The notes under the pieces are model-generated. The model was given only the letters and a program-made list of their open reading frames with translations, was not told the DNA's origin and ran no database searches. This document shows, piece after piece, positions 37,981 to 47,937 of a stretch of 64,000 nt of DNA. The position numbers and the translations under genes are program-made. The stretch covers positions 372,001 through 436,000 of the forward strand of contig SAQG01000002.1 of NCBI GenBank assembly GCA_004020315.1, given 5' to 3'. The stretch is from Mesorhizobium sp. (lineage in GTDB: Bacteria; Pseudomonadota; Alphaproteobacteria; Rhizobiales; Rhizobiaceae). Every line of letters begins with the position of its first letter. Within the stretch, counting starts at the first letter, position 1.

Positions 37981-39908
37981 CAGAACGCCTGGCCGATGCC
38001 GGCATAAATGCCGAAACTCGGGTCGCCGGGACCCCGGTTGAGCGGCACCGCCGCATCGATGCGCAGCGGTCCGAACGGCGTAATATAGCGCAAGCCGACG
38101 CCGGCGCCGACCTTCATGCCGGAAAAATCCGGGAATTGATTGGTCGAGACGGTGCCGGCATCGACGAACGGCACGACGCCGATCGTGTCGGTGATGGCGA
38201 TGCGCATCTCGACCGAGGTCTCGAAGAAGGATAACCCGCCGATCGGCTCTCCGTCGACGTCCTTCGGACCGATGCCCTGATAAGCATAACCGCGCACCGA
38301 GCCGCCGCCGCCGGAATAGAAGCGGCGGTCGGCCGGAACATCCTGAAGGCCGGCACCGATGATCGAGCCGATGGCGACACGTTCGGCCAAGACGAACTTC
38401 GAGGCCGCGTCGAGCGACTGATAGGCCGATCCTTCGCCCCTCAGCTTGACGAAGGCCGCACCGTTCAAAATCTCGTAGCTCGGCTCGGCATAGGCCAGCG
38501 CCCTGAATCCCGTCGTCGGGTTCAGCCGGCTGTCGCGGTTGTCGTAGACATATCGCAGCGGAACGCTGGCGATCAGATAGGTGTGCTTGCCGAAGGAATC
38601 GGTGATCTTCGAATAGTCGAGCGCGACTTCCGCGGAAACCGTCTGCTGCTTGTCGAGTTCATAAGACAGCCCGGTGTTGCCCTTGACCGAGAAATGGTCG
38701 TAGGCGTCGGGATGCTCTAATACGGTATTGACGCCGGCGAAGAATTTCGACGCCGGCCCGACCACGCCCGGCTTTTCGAACATGATGCCGGCGTTGTAGT
38801 TGAGCTCGGTCAGCTCATTGCTGCCGATGCCGCTGATTGCGCCCTCGATGCGCAGCTTTTCGGCACGGCCGAACAGATTGCGGTGACCCCAATAGCCTTC
38901 GAGGCCGAGCCCCTCGGTGTTGGAGAAGGTGCCGCCAAGACCGAAATAGCGCGGCTTGCGTTCGCTCACTTCGACGCCGATCGGGATGTTGCCGTCGGCG
39001 TCGAGACCGTCGGCCTCCTTCAGCGTCACGCTGTTGAAGACCTCCAGCCCGAGCAGCCGGTCGCGCGCTTGGTCGATCTCTTCCGGCGAATATTGGCGGC
39101 CGCGCTTCAGGCCGGTCATGTATTCGGTGAAATCGCGGTCGACCTTTTCGGTGCCTTCGACCGTGGTGTCGCCGTAGCCGGCAACCGGCCCGGCCGCCAC
39201 GGTCAGCGTCACGTCGAGCGTCGAGGTGGCGTGGTCGGCAACGATCTCGCGGTTCGTCACCTTGGCCAGCGGCCTGCCTTCCTCTTTGAGCGCCCGCACG
39301 ATCGACGCCTCGGCCTTGAGCACGGCACCGGAACCGGCATCGCCGCCGGCGATCAGGCCGAAATCGGCGCCCGCCAGCCCCGCCGCATCGCCCTCCAGCC
39401 TGATGTCGCCAAGCGTGAACTTCGGCCCGGCCGCAATGTTGATCACCACCGGAATCGGCTGCGGACCCGAAAATTCGGCGTCGGGCGGCAAATCGTCGAG
39501 CGGCTTGCCTTCGATGGTGATGGTGACGACACCCTCGTAGCGAGCGTCCGCATAAAGTGCGGCGACAAGCTGATCGCGGTCGCCACGCGCCTTGGCCAGC
39601 AGGCCGAGCGAACCGGAGACCGGACGTTCTTCGTCGTCCTTCAGCGCCGAGGCGTTTTCGAGCTTCTCGGCGAGGTCCTCATCGGCGTCGGGCGCTTCAA
39701 TGGTTACCGCGTAGCGCAGCGGATCGACGATGTCGGCGTCTTCATCCTCCGACGATCCCCACAGCTTGATGCCGAAGATCTCGAAAGCGGCCGCATTTCC
39801 GCTCGCGGCAAGCAGTGCAGTCGAACACAGCAAGGCGAAAAGCAAGGCGAGCGAACACGCGCGCCGTGGCGCGGTTCCTCCCGACATCTGCCTTTCATAC
39901 GCGGACAT
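37980..39908 (-). CDS. tamA: TamA, outer-membrane BamA-family assembly protein
   Basis: A 642-residue Omp85-family protein. From ATG 39908 the signal peptide region is ACSLALLFALLCSTALLAAS; an alternative ATG at 39887 keeps it intact. POTRA-like domains occupy about residues 60-320 (VTIEAPDADEDLAEKLENAS, GDIRLEGDAAGLAG). The C-terminal barrel includes RRFYSGGGGSVRGYAYQGIG, the conserved (V/I)RG(Y/F) loop-6 motif, and ends in FGIYAGIGQAF. It is the outer-membrane partner of TamB, with which it overlaps by one base. It is divergent from the alpha-2-macroglobulin-like gene. Confidence 0.93.
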   Translation of the reverse strand: MSAYERQMSGGTAPRRACSLALLFALLCSTALLAASGNAAAFEIFGIKLWGSSEDEDADIVDPLRYAVTIEAPDADEDLAEKLENASALKDDEERPVSGSLGLLAKARGDRDQLVAALYADARYEGVVTITIEGKPLDDLPPDAEFSGPQPIPVVINIAAGPKFTLGDIRLEGDAAGLAGADFGLIAGGDAGSGAVLKAEASIVRALKEEGRPLAKVTNREIVADHATSTLDVTLTVAAGPVAGYGDTTVEGTEKVDRDFTEYMTGLKRGRQYSPEEIDQARDRLLGLEVFNSVTLKEADGLDADGNIPIGVEVSERKPRYFGLGGTFSNTEGLGLEGYWGHRNLFGRAEKLRIEGAISGIGSNELTELNYNAGIMFEKPGVVGPASKFFAGVNTVLEHPDAYDHFSVKGNTGLSYELDKQQTVSAEVALDYSKITDSFGKHTYLIASVPLRYVYDNRDSRLNPTTGFRALAYAEPSYEILNGAAFVKLRGEGSAYQSLDAASKFVLAERVAIGSIIGAGLQDVPADRRFYSGGGGSVRGYAYQGIGPKDVDGEPIGGLSFFETSVEMRIAITDTIGVVPFVDAGTVSTNQFPDFSGMKVGAGVGLRYITPFGPLRIDAAVPLNRGPGDPSFGIYAGIGQAF

Positions 39909-40186
39909 TACGACTCTACCCTAACTCTCAAAGCTAAAATTGGAATGAAGTTCTGAATTGCTCGTAAAGGGGCCACAATCCAATTGTCTGAAATGGACAG
40001 GGCTTGGAATTCACACCTTCTGCGTCGCCGCAAGAATGCGTGATCCCTGTCCTATGGAGGTACTACCGGGCATCGGCCGGAAAGGAAACCGTTGGCAGGC
40101 GGAACCTGCCGCGTCCTCGTGTTGACAAGCTGGACTGAAGCTTGAACATGTCCGGACGTAACGTAAGCAGTGTCTGGAGGGGTGTT

Positions 40187-43100
40187 ATGGCAATGCGCGC
40201 GGCTCGTGGTCTGTCGATTCTTTTCCTTCTCTTTTTCGCCTTGGGCAGTGTCGCGCAAGCGGCCGAAGCCCGCCGGGTGGTGACGTCGGACAATTCCGAT
40301 TATTTCGGCTTCGATCTCAGATCCGACCAGAATGTCAGCCTCGACCAGTGCAAAACGACGTGTCTCGGCGATCCGGCCTGCCGCGCTTTCACTTATAACC
40401 CGAAAGCCAAATGGTGTTTTCTCAAATCCGACTATAACACGCTGAAGCCCTTCAACGGCGCCGTCGCCGGCAAGATCGTCAACGTCGATGGCGACCCCGA
40501 TATCGGCGCGCCGCCGGAGCTCGCCTTCTTCCCCGCCTGGATGGCCGACCAGGCCCAGCAATACCGCAACAGGCTCACGGGTCCGGCCTACACCAAGCCC
40601 ACCGAAGGGCTGACGGCCATGAAGGAGGCGGCAAAACAAGCGTCGCAGGCCGGGGATCACCGCTTGGCCATCCAAAAATACGAGGCTTTGGTTTCGGTAT
40701 TGCCCGACGATGGCCAGCTCTGGCTTGAACTGGCACGGGAAACGCTTGCCGTGCAGCCGACCGCCAACAGCGCGGAGGCGTCCACCCTGCCGATGAACGC
40801 CACCTCCGCCGGCTTCAACGCCTACAAATTGCTGCGCACCGCAAAAACGCGCGCCGAAGCGCTGGCATTGCTTGGCGACGGGCTCGACCGCCGCGATCTC
40901 TCTCGGCCGGCCCTGCAGGCCTACGAAGCGAGCCTCGCGCTGGTCAGTTCGCCTTGGGTCTCGGCCGCCTATCAGGATCTCAAGGCCCGCAAGGGCTTCC
41001 GCGTCGTCGATCACACGGTCGATGCCGACACCAGCGCGCCGCGCATCTGCGCGCAGTTTTCCGAGGACCTGGTCAAGACCGGTGTCGACTACTCGCAATT
41101 CGTCACCGTCGACAACGCCGCCCCCAAGGGCGTCGAGGCCAAGGACAAGCAGATCTGCGTCGAGGGGCTCGAGCACGGCCAGCATTACGACGTGACCTTC
41201 CGCCCCGGCCTGCCGGCCGCTGTCGGCGAGGTGATCACCACCCCGGTGGTGCTGTCGATCTATGTGCAGGACCGCGCCCCATCCGCCCGTTTCACCGGCG
41301 ACAGCTTCGTGCTGCCTGCCGGCGCGCGCCGCGGCATCCCGGTCGTCACCGTCAACATGAACGTCGCCGAAATGAAGCTCTACCGCATCGGCGACCGCTC
41401 GCTGACCCAGCTCCTGTCCGGCTACCAGTTCCTGCGCCAGCTTGACGGCTACGACATCTCCAACATTTCCGATCAGATGGGCGAGCCGGTCTGGCAAGGC
41501 CAGCTCGACATCGCCAACGACCTGAACAAGGAAGTCACAACGTCCTTCCCGGTCGACGAAGCGCTGCCGCAGCGCAAGCCCGGCGTCTATGTGCTGACCG
41601 CGCAACCAGTCGACGAGAATGACAACGACTATGATTCGCGCGCCACGCAATGGTTCGTCGTCTCCGATATCGGCCTGTCGACCTATACCGGGCAGGATGG
41701 GCTGAACGTCTTTGCCCGTTCGCTCGGAACCGCCAAGCCGATCGCCGGTACTGAACTGACGCTGCTCGCCAGGAACAATGAGATCCTCGGCACCGCAACC
41801 ACGGACGCCGAAGGCCGGGCCGTCTTCAACCCCGGACTGACGCGCGGCGACGGCGGCATGGTCCCGGCCGTGCTGACAGCCAAGCAAGGTGACAGCGACT
41901 TCGTCTTCCTCGACATGGGCCGCGCCGGCTTCGATCTTTCCGATCGCGGCGTCACCGGGCGTCCGGCGCCGGGTGCGCTCGACGTCTATGCCTGGACCGA
42001 ACGCGGCATCTACCGCGCCGGCGAGGACGTCCATGTCGCAGCACTTGCCCGCGACGGCGCCGCCAAGGCGGTCGAGAACCTGCCGCTGACCTTCATCTTC
42101 ACCCGTCCCGACGGCGTCGAGAACCGCCGCATCGTCAGCGACGGCGCATCGGCCGGCGGCCATGCCGTCGACCTGCCGCTCGAACCCAACGCCATGCGCG
42201 GCACCTGGACGGTGGCGATCCACACCGATCCCAAGCAGGCGGCGGTCGCCAGCCAGATGTTCCTGGTCGAGGATTTCGTGCCGGATCGCATCGAGTTCGA
42301 CCTGTTCTCCGACAAGCAGGAGGTCGCGCAGGGCGAAACTGCCAACGTCACCGTTGACGGCCGCTTCCTTTATGGCGCGCCGGCCGCCGGATTGGCGCTC
42401 GAAGGCGAACTGACGCTGTCGACCACCCGCAACTGGGACCGCTTCAAGGGCTATTCCTTCGGCCTCGCCGACGAGCAGTCGGCGGAACCGTCGGTCACGC
42501 CGTTCACTGGCCTGCCGGTGGTCGGCGAGGACGGCAAGGCGACCTTCCCAGTTTCCGTCGACCAGTTGCCCTCGACCACCAAGCTGGTCGATGCCAAGGT
42601 TACGGTCAGGATGCGCGAGACCGGCGGCCGCGCCGTCGAGCGCTCGCTCAACATCGGCATCCGGCCGCAGGGCCACATGATCGGCATCCGCCCGGATTTC
42701 GACGGCGACGAGGTGCCGCAAGGCGGCACGGCGAAGTTCAGCCTGATCGCCGTCGACCCCGACGGCAAGCGCGAGGCGCTGCGGGGCGCGCAATGGTCGC
42801 TGGTCAAGGTCGAACGCAATTACCAATGGTACCGCTCCAGCAATTCCTGGAACTATGAGCCGGTCACCTTCACCAAGTCGGTGGCCAATGGCCAAGTCGA
42901 CATGACCGCTGACGGCGAGGCCACTGTGTCGCTGCCTGTCGACTGGGGCCGCTACCGGCTCGAGATCGAGACATCGGACCCGGAAGGCCCGGCGACCAGC
43001 TACGAGTTCGACGCGGGCTGGTATGTCAGTTCCACCACAACAGAGACGCCCGATGGCCTCGAAATCGCTCTCGACAAGGACAACTATGCGGCGGGCGAAG

Positions 43101-45667
43101 TGGCCAAGCTCAAAGTGTCGCCGCATTTCGCCGGCGAGCTGCTCGTCACCATCGGCGCCGACAAGCTCTTGAAAACCGTCACCGCCAGCGTGCCGGCCGG
43201 CGGCAGCACCATCGACATCCCGGTCGGCGACGACTGGGGCGCCGGCGCCTATGTCACGGCAACGCTGTTCAGGCCGGGCGATGCGCAGGAGACACGCATG
43301 CCGGCGCGCGCGATCGGCGTCAAATGGCTGAAGGTTGATCCGGGCTCGAAGAAGCTCGCCGTCACCTTGACGCCGCCGGACAAGACCATGCCGCGCCAGC
43401 AGCTGTCGATCCCGGTTTCCGTGGCCGGCGTGCAGCCGGGCGTCAACGCCTATGTCATGGTCGCGGCCGTCGATGTCGGCATCCTCAATCTGACCAACTA
43501 CAAGGTGCCGGATCCGGAGGCCTGGTTCTTCGGCCAGCGCATGCTCGGCCTTGAGGTACGCGACCTCTACGGCCGGCTGATCGACGGCTCGCTGGGCACG
43601 TCAGGCAAGCTGCGCACCGGCGGCGACGGCGCCAACATACAGTCGCAAGGCAGCCCGCCGACCGAAAAGCTGGTCGCCTTCTTCTCCGGTCCGATCCAGC
43701 TCGACGCCGACGGCAAGGCGCGGATCGACTTCGACATCCCGCAGTTCAACGGCACCGTGCGGGTCATGGCCGTCGCCTGGACCGAGGACGGGGTCGGCCA
43801 TGCCCAGTCCGACGTAATCGTGCGCGATCCGGTGGTGATCACCGCCGGCCTGCCGCGCTTTCTGGCGCCCGGTGATTCGGCCGTCATGCGGCTTGATGTC
43901 ACCGACGCCGACGGTCCCGAGGGCGACTATGCACTGTCGATAGACACCACCGGCAATCTTTCGAGCGGCAGTGCCGCCCTCCCCGAAAAGCTGACGCTCG
44001 CCAAGGGCAAGCGGCAGACGCTGACCGTGCCGCTTATCGCTGAAACGCCTGGCAACGCCTCGATCACCATCAAGCTCGCTCATGCCGACGGCACCGCTGT
44101 CGAGCAGACGCTGTATGTTCCGGTGCGCCCGGCGCAATTGCCGGTGACCACCCGCATGGTGGTCGACCTCAAGGGCAATGGCGGGTCGCTGCGCGTCGAC
44201 AAGGAGCTCCTGGCGGCAAGCCTGCTCGACGGCGCTTCGGTCAGCGTCGGTGTTTCGCAGGCGGCGGCCTTCGACGTGCCGTCGCTCCTGATGACGCTCG
44301 ACCGCTACCCCTATGGCTGCGCCGAGCAGACCACCAGCCGCGCCATGCCGCTTCTCTATGTCAACGAGATGGCCTCAGGCATCGGCATGGCCAGCGACGC
44401 CGATCTGCACGGCCGCATCCAGGACGCCATCTATAAGGTGCTGAGCTACCAGGCCTCGGCCGGCAGCTTCGGCCTGTGGGGCCCGGGCTCCGGCGACCTC
44501 TGGCTCGACGCCTATGTCACCGACTTCCTGACCCGGGCGCGCGAGCAAAAATACGACGTGCCGGCCCTAGCGATGAACCAGGCGCTGAGCAATCTGCAAA
44601 ACGCGCTCGGCTACGATCAGGACGTCAAGGGTCGCGGCAGCGAGATCGCTTATGCGCTCTATGTGCTGGCCCGCAACAAGAAGGCCTCGATCGGCGATCT
44701 GCGCTACTATGCCGACACCCAGGTCGAAGCCTTTACGAGCCCGATGGCTGTCGCCCAATTGGCGGCGGGCCTAGCGCTCTATGGCGATACGCAGCGCTCG
44801 GAAGCCACCTTCCAGGCCGCCCTGCAACTGGCCAATTCGAGCTCAGCATACGACTACTACAGGTCCGATTATGGCTCGCCCCTGCGTGACGGCGCGGCGA
44901 TGCTGGCGCTTGCCGCCGAATCCAAACCGGTGCCGACGATCGTGCCGGCGCTGATCAAGCTGGTGACGCAGGAACGCGCCGCCGTCAGATGGACCAGCAC
45001 GCAGGACGAGTCCTGGATGCTGCTGGCGGCCCGCGCACTGAAGGCCGGCAACGATTCGATCGCGCTGACCATCAATGGCGGGCTGCATGCCGGCGCCTAT
45101 TCGGACCAGATCGCCGGCAGCGACATTGCTGACAGCCCGCTAACCGTCGCCAACACCGGCAGCAACCCGCTGCAGGCGGTCGTCACCACGGTGGCCTCGC
45201 CGATCCAGCCTCTGCCGGCCAGCGGCAACGGCTTCACCATCGGCCGCACCTACTACAAGCTCGACGGCACCGAAGCCAATGTCACGGAGGCGACCCAGAA
45301 CGAACGTTATGTTGTCGTGCTCAATATCTACGAGCAGAACAAATGGCCGTCGCGGCTGGTGATCACCGATCTGCTGCCGGCCGGATTCGAAATCGACAAT
45401 CCGGGCCTGGTTTCCAGCGCCCAGTTGTCGAACTTCTCCTGGCTGGCCCAGACCGACGCCGCCCATCTCGAATTCCGCGACGACCGTTTCGTCGCGGCTT
45501 TCAATCCGAACGATGGCGAAGGCGACCGCAACATCACGCTCGCCTATGTCGTGCGTGCGGTGACGCCGGGCACCTATGCCCACCCGGCGGCAACCGTCGA
45601 GGACATGTACCGGCCGCAATATTCGGCTCGCACCGCGACCGGCATGATGGAGGTCAAGGCGCCGTAG
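40187..45667 (+). CDS. Alpha-2-macroglobulin-family protein with PAN domain and thioester motif
   Basis: An 1826-residue protein. The start at 40187 has GGAGGGG just upstream; a TTG 15 codons earlier was rejected. The signal peptide (AARGLSILFLLFFALGSVAQA) is Sec-type and no lipobox is seen, unlike E. coli YfhM. Residues about 40-110 form a PAN/apple-like module (DQCKTTCLGDPACRAFTYN). A TPR-like stretch follows, then MG domains, and the thioester motif CAEQ at C1378-Q1381 (YPYGCAEQTTSR). Bacterial members are thought to trap proteases in the periplasm and pair with PBP1C, whose gene is next here. Confidence 0.93.
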   Translation: MAMRAARGLSILFLLFFALGSVAQAAEARRVVTSDNSDYFGFDLRSDQNVSLDQCKTTCLGDPACRAFTYNPKAKWCFLKSDYNTLKPFNGAVAGKIVNVDGDPDIGAPPELAFFPAWMADQAQQYRNRLTGPAYTKPTEGLTAMKEAAKQASQAGDHRLAIQKYEALVSVLPDDGQLWLELARETLAVQPTANSAEASTLPMNATSAGFNAYKLLRTAKTRAEALALLGDGLDRRDLSRPALQAYEASLALVSSPWVSAAYQDLKARKGFRVVDHTVDADTSAPRICAQFSEDLVKTGVDYSQFVTVDNAAPKGVEAKDKQICVEGLEHGQHYDVTFRPGLPAAVGEVITTPVVLSIYVQDRAPSARFTGDSFVLPAGARRGIPVVTVNMNVAEMKLYRIGDRSLTQLLSGYQFLRQLDGYDISNISDQMGEPVWQGQLDIANDLNKEVTTSFPVDEALPQRKPGVYVLTAQPVDENDNDYDSRATQWFVVSDIGLSTYTGQDGLNVFARSLGTAKPIAGTELTLLARNNEILGTATTDAEGRAVFNPGLTRGDGGMVPAVLTAKQGDSDFVFLDMGRAGFDLSDRGVTGRPAPGALDVYAWTERGIYRAGEDVHVAALARDGAAKAVENLPLTFIFTRPDGVENRRIVSDGASAGGHAVDLPLEPNAMRGTWTVAIHTDPKQAAVASQMFLVEDFVPDRIEFDLFSDKQEVAQGETANVTVDGRFLYGAPAAGLALEGELTLSTTRNWDRFKGYSFGLADEQSAEPSVTPFTGLPVVGEDGKATFPVSVDQLPSTTKLVDAKVTVRMRETGGRAVERSLNIGIRPQGHMIGIRPDFDGDEVPQGGTAKFSLIAVDPDGKREALRGAQWSLVKVERNYQWYRSSNSWNYEPVTFTKSVANGQVDMTADGEATVSLPVDWGRYRLEIETSDPEGPATSYEFDAGWYVSSTTTETPDGLEIALDKDNYAAGEVAKLKVSPHFAGELLVTIGADKLLKTVTASVPAGGSTIDIPVGDDWGAGAYVTATLFRPGDAQETRMPARAIGVKWLKVDPGSKKLAVTLTPPDKTMPRQQLSIPVSVAGVQPGVNAYVMVAAVDVGILNLTNYKVPDPEAWFFGQRMLGLEVRDLYGRLIDGSLGTSGKLRTGGDGANIQSQGSPPTEKLVAFFSGPIQLDADGKARIDFDIPQFNGTVRVMAVAWTEDGVGHAQSDVIVRDPVVITAGLPRFLAPGDSAVMRLDVTDADGPEGDYALSIDTTGNLSSGSAALPEKLTLAKGKRQTLTVPLIAETPGNASITIKLAHADGTAVEQTLYVPVRPAQLPVTTRMVVDLKGNGGSLRVDKELLAASLLDGASVSVGVSQAAAFDVPSLLMTLDRYPYGCAEQTTSRAMPLLYVNEMASGIGMASDADLHGRIQDAIYKVLSYQASAGSFGLWGPGSGDLWLDAYVTDFLTRAREQKYDVPALAMNQALSNLQNALGYDQDVKGRGSEIAYALYVLARNKKASIGDLRYYADTQVEAFTSPMAVAQLAAGLALYGDTQRSEATFQAALQLANSSSAYDYYRSDYGSPLRDGAAMLALAAESKPVPTIVPALIKLVTQERAAVRWTSTQDESWMLLAARALKAGNDSIALTINGGLHAGAYSDQIAGSDIADSPLTVANTGSNPLQAVVTTVASPIQPLPASGNGFTIGRTYYKLDGTEANVTEATQNERYVVVLNIYEQNKWPSRLVITDLLPAGFEIDNPGLVSSAQLSNFSWLAQTDAAHLEFRDDRFVAAFNPNDGEGDRNITLAYVVRAVTPGTYAHPAATVEDMYRPQYSARTATGMMEVKAP

Positions 45668-45716
45668 CGATGAAGAGGGACGCAAACTGGTTAGCTGCAG
45701 CTAACGACGTGATGCC

Positions 45717-45844
45717 GCGCTGCCCCTCACCCTTACCCTCTCCCCGTGAAGGACGGGGAGAGGGGGTCGCCAGCGTTCCGGCCAACTCCCTTCTCCCCGT
45801 CTTTCACGGGGAGAAGGTGCCGGCAGGCGGATGAGGGGCAGCGC
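45717..45844. repeat. 128-bp MITE/REP-like element with 13-bp terminal inverted repeats
   Basis: The ends GCGCTGCCCCTCA (45717-45729) and TGAGGGGCAGCGC (45832-45844) are perfect inverted repeats. Inside are two hairpins: CTCTCCCCGT/ACGGGGAGAG (stem 10) and CTTCTCCCCGT/ACGGGGAGAAG (stem 11). It fills the gap between the macroglobulin gene and pbpC. The right end supplies GAGGGG, which serves as the ribosome binding site of pbpC. Confidence 0.8.
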
Positions 45845-45845
45845 C

Positions 45846-47936
45846 ATGCTCTCCCGAAAAATCCTGCGCCGTTCGGCCATCGCCGCCGCCCCCCTTGCCG
45901 GCTTTGCGGCAATCGCCGCTGCCACTCTCTGGCAGCTCGACCGCGCCTTTCCGCCACCACTGCCGGCCGCGCTGACGGTATCGACCGAAGTGCATGACCG
46001 CGATGGCCAGCTGTTGCGGGCCTTCGCCACACCGGACGGCTATTGGCGGCTCGCCACCCGCCTCGATCAGGTCGACCGACAATTCGTCGACATGCTGGTT
46101 ACTTACGAGGACAAGCGCTTCTGGGATCATGAAGGCGTCGACGTGCTGGCGCTGGCCCGCGCCGCCGGCCAGTTCCTGACCAATGGCCGTATCGTCTCCG
46201 GCGGCTCGACACTGTCGATGCAACTCGCCAGGCTGACCGAACCGCGCGACAGCCGCAGCCTCGGCTCAAAGGTCAAGCAGCTGCTGCGCGCCCTGCAGAT
46301 CGAGCGGCGGCTCACCAAGCGCGAGATCCTCGAACGCTATTTGACGCTGGCCCCCTATGGCGGCAATCTCGAAGGCGTGCGCGCCGCCTCGCTCGCCTAT
46401 TTCGGCAAGGAGCCGAAGCGGCTGACGGTCTCGGAGGCGGCCCTGCTCGTCGCCCTGCCGCAATTGCCGGAAAAGCGCCGGCCCGACCGCAACCTTTCAA
46501 TCGCCCACGCCGCCCGCGACCGCGTTCTGACGCGCATGGTCTCATCAGGCTTGCTCGGCGAGCGCGAGGCCGCACGTGCTGCGCTCGACGACGTTCCCGC
46601 TATCCGTCTTACGCTGCCGGCGCTGGCCGCCCACGCCACTTATGCAGTGCTGCCCAGGGCCGTCCCTGGCAAGCCGCTGCGACTGACGATCCGCAAGAGC
46701 GTCCAGGAAGGGCTGGAACAGGTGGCCAGGGATGCCGCCACCAGGCTCGGCCCCCGCCTGTCCGTCGCCATGGTGCTGGCCGACGCCCGCACCGGTGACA
46801 TCCTCGGCGAGGCCGGCTCCGCCAACTATTTCGACGCCAGCCGCTCCGGCTGGATCGACATGACCAGGATCGTCCGCTCGCCCGGTTCGACGCTGAAACC
46901 GTTTATCTACGGGCTCGCCTTCGAACAGGGACTGGTGGCGCAGGAAACGCTGATCGACGACAGGCCGACAGACTTTTCCGGCTACCGGCCGAAGAATTTC
47001 GACATGGGCTACCAGGGCGACGTCAGCATCCGGCAGGCGCTGCAACTGTCGCTCAACGTGCCGGCGATCAGTGTGCTCGACGCGGTCGGGCCGGCACGGC
47101 TGCTCGCGCGCTTCCGGCAGGCCGGCGTCACGCCGATCTTGCCCGTCAACAAGGCGCCAGGCCTCGCCATCGGCCTTGGCGGCGTCGGCATGACGCTGCG
47201 CGACCTCGTCCAGCTCTATGCCGGGCTTGCCAATGGCGGCAGGGCACACACGCTGCATGACGGCACCGAGCCGGCGAATGCCGAGCGCTCCACCGCTGCC
47301 ATCCTCGACGATCAGGCGAACTGGCAGATCACCGACATATTGTCGGGCGTCAAGCCGCCCGAGGGTGCCGCCCGGCGCGGCATCGCCTACAAGACCGGCA
47401 CCTCCTACGGTTATCGCGATGCCTGGTCGGTCGGCTTCGACGGGCGTTACGTGCTGGGCGTCTGGGTCGGCCGTCCTGATGCCGGCGCGGTGCCTGGCCT
47501 GTCCGGTTATGTCTCGGCCGCACCGATCCTGTTCGAGGCCTTTGTCCGCTCCGGTCTGGCTCCCGTGCCACTGCCAAGCCAGCCGGCCGGCGTCGTCAGA
47601 CCCAGGCGCGACGATCTGCCGGTGACGTTGGCGCGCTTCGGTTCTGGCGCCGACGGGTTGGTCCAGGCGACGCCGACGGAAACCGCGCCGACGATCATCT
47701 TTCCGCCCGATGGCGCCCGCGTCGATCTCGGCGCCACTGCCGCCGACGCCACGCCACTGATGCTGAAGCTGCAAGGCGGCCGTGCGCCGTTCCGCTGGCT
47801 GGCCAACGGCAAGCCGCTGGTCGGCATCGACCGGCGGCGCACCGCGACCTGGCAGCCGGACGGCGCCGGCTATTCGACCTTGACCGTGATCGATGCGGTC
47901 GGCCGCGCGGCCAGCGTGAAAGTGTTCGTTGAATAG
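45846..47936 (+). CDS. pbpC: Penicillin-binding protein 1C
   Basis: A 696-residue bifunctional peptidoglycan synthase. The ATG at 45846 follows GAGGGG by seven bases. An N-terminal TM anchor is followed by the GT51 domain (YEDKRFWDHEGVDVLA, GGSTLSMQLARL). The transpeptidase domain has the nucleophile S348 in SPGSTLKPF, SLNVPA (SxN) and YKTGTSYG (KTG). The C-terminal BiPBP_C domain is also present. The gene pair with the macroglobulin follows the E. coli yfhM-pbpC arrangement, where wall repair and protease trapping are thought to be linked. Confidence 0.95.
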   Translation: MLSRKILRRSAIAAAPLAGFAAIAAATLWQLDRAFPPPLPAALTVSTEVHDRDGQLLRAFATPDGYWRLATRLDQVDRQFVDMLVTYEDKRFWDHEGVDVLALARAAGQFLTNGRIVSGGSTLSMQLARLTEPRDSRSLGSKVKQLLRALQIERRLTKREILERYLTLAPYGGNLEGVRAASLAYFGKEPKRLTVSEAALLVALPQLPEKRRPDRNLSIAHAARDRVLTRMVSSGLLGEREAARAALDDVPAIRLTLPALAAHATYAVLPRAVPGKPLRLTIRKSVQEGLEQVARDAATRLGPRLSVAMVLADARTGDILGEAGSANYFDASRSGWIDMTRIVRSPGSTLKPFIYGLAFEQGLVAQETLIDDRPTDFSGYRPKNFDMGYQGDVSIRQALQLSLNVPAISVLDAVGPARLLARFRQAGVTPILPVNKAPGLAIGLGGVGMTLRDLVQLYAGLANGGRAHTLHDGTEPANAERSTAAILDDQANWQITDILSGVKPPEGAARRGIAYKTGTSYGYRDAWSVGFDGRYVLGVWVGRPDAGAVPGLSGYVSAAPILFEAFVRSGLAPVPLPSQPAGVVRPRRDDLPVTLARFGSGADGLVQATPTETAPTIIFPPDGARVDLGATAADATPLMLKLQGGRAPFRWLANGKPLVGIDRRRTATWQPDGAGYSTLTVIDAVGRAASVKVFVE

Positions 47937-47937
47937 A

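Noticed and set aside
33899..38007. Two plus-strand frames of about 600 codons opposite tamB
   Set aside because: They mirror the repetitive tamB sequence, have no recognisable domain and no start signals. tamB is coupled to tamA and clearly real.
40122..40150. TTGACA followed 17 bases later by AACATG as a promoter of the macroglobulin gene
   Set aside because: The -10 match is poor, so this is not reported as a feature.
40052..43126. Open frame of 1024 codons on the minus strand opposite the macroglobulin gene
   Set aside because: It is antisense to a clearly conserved protein, lacks a ribosome site and domain, and long antisense frames are expected at this GC content.
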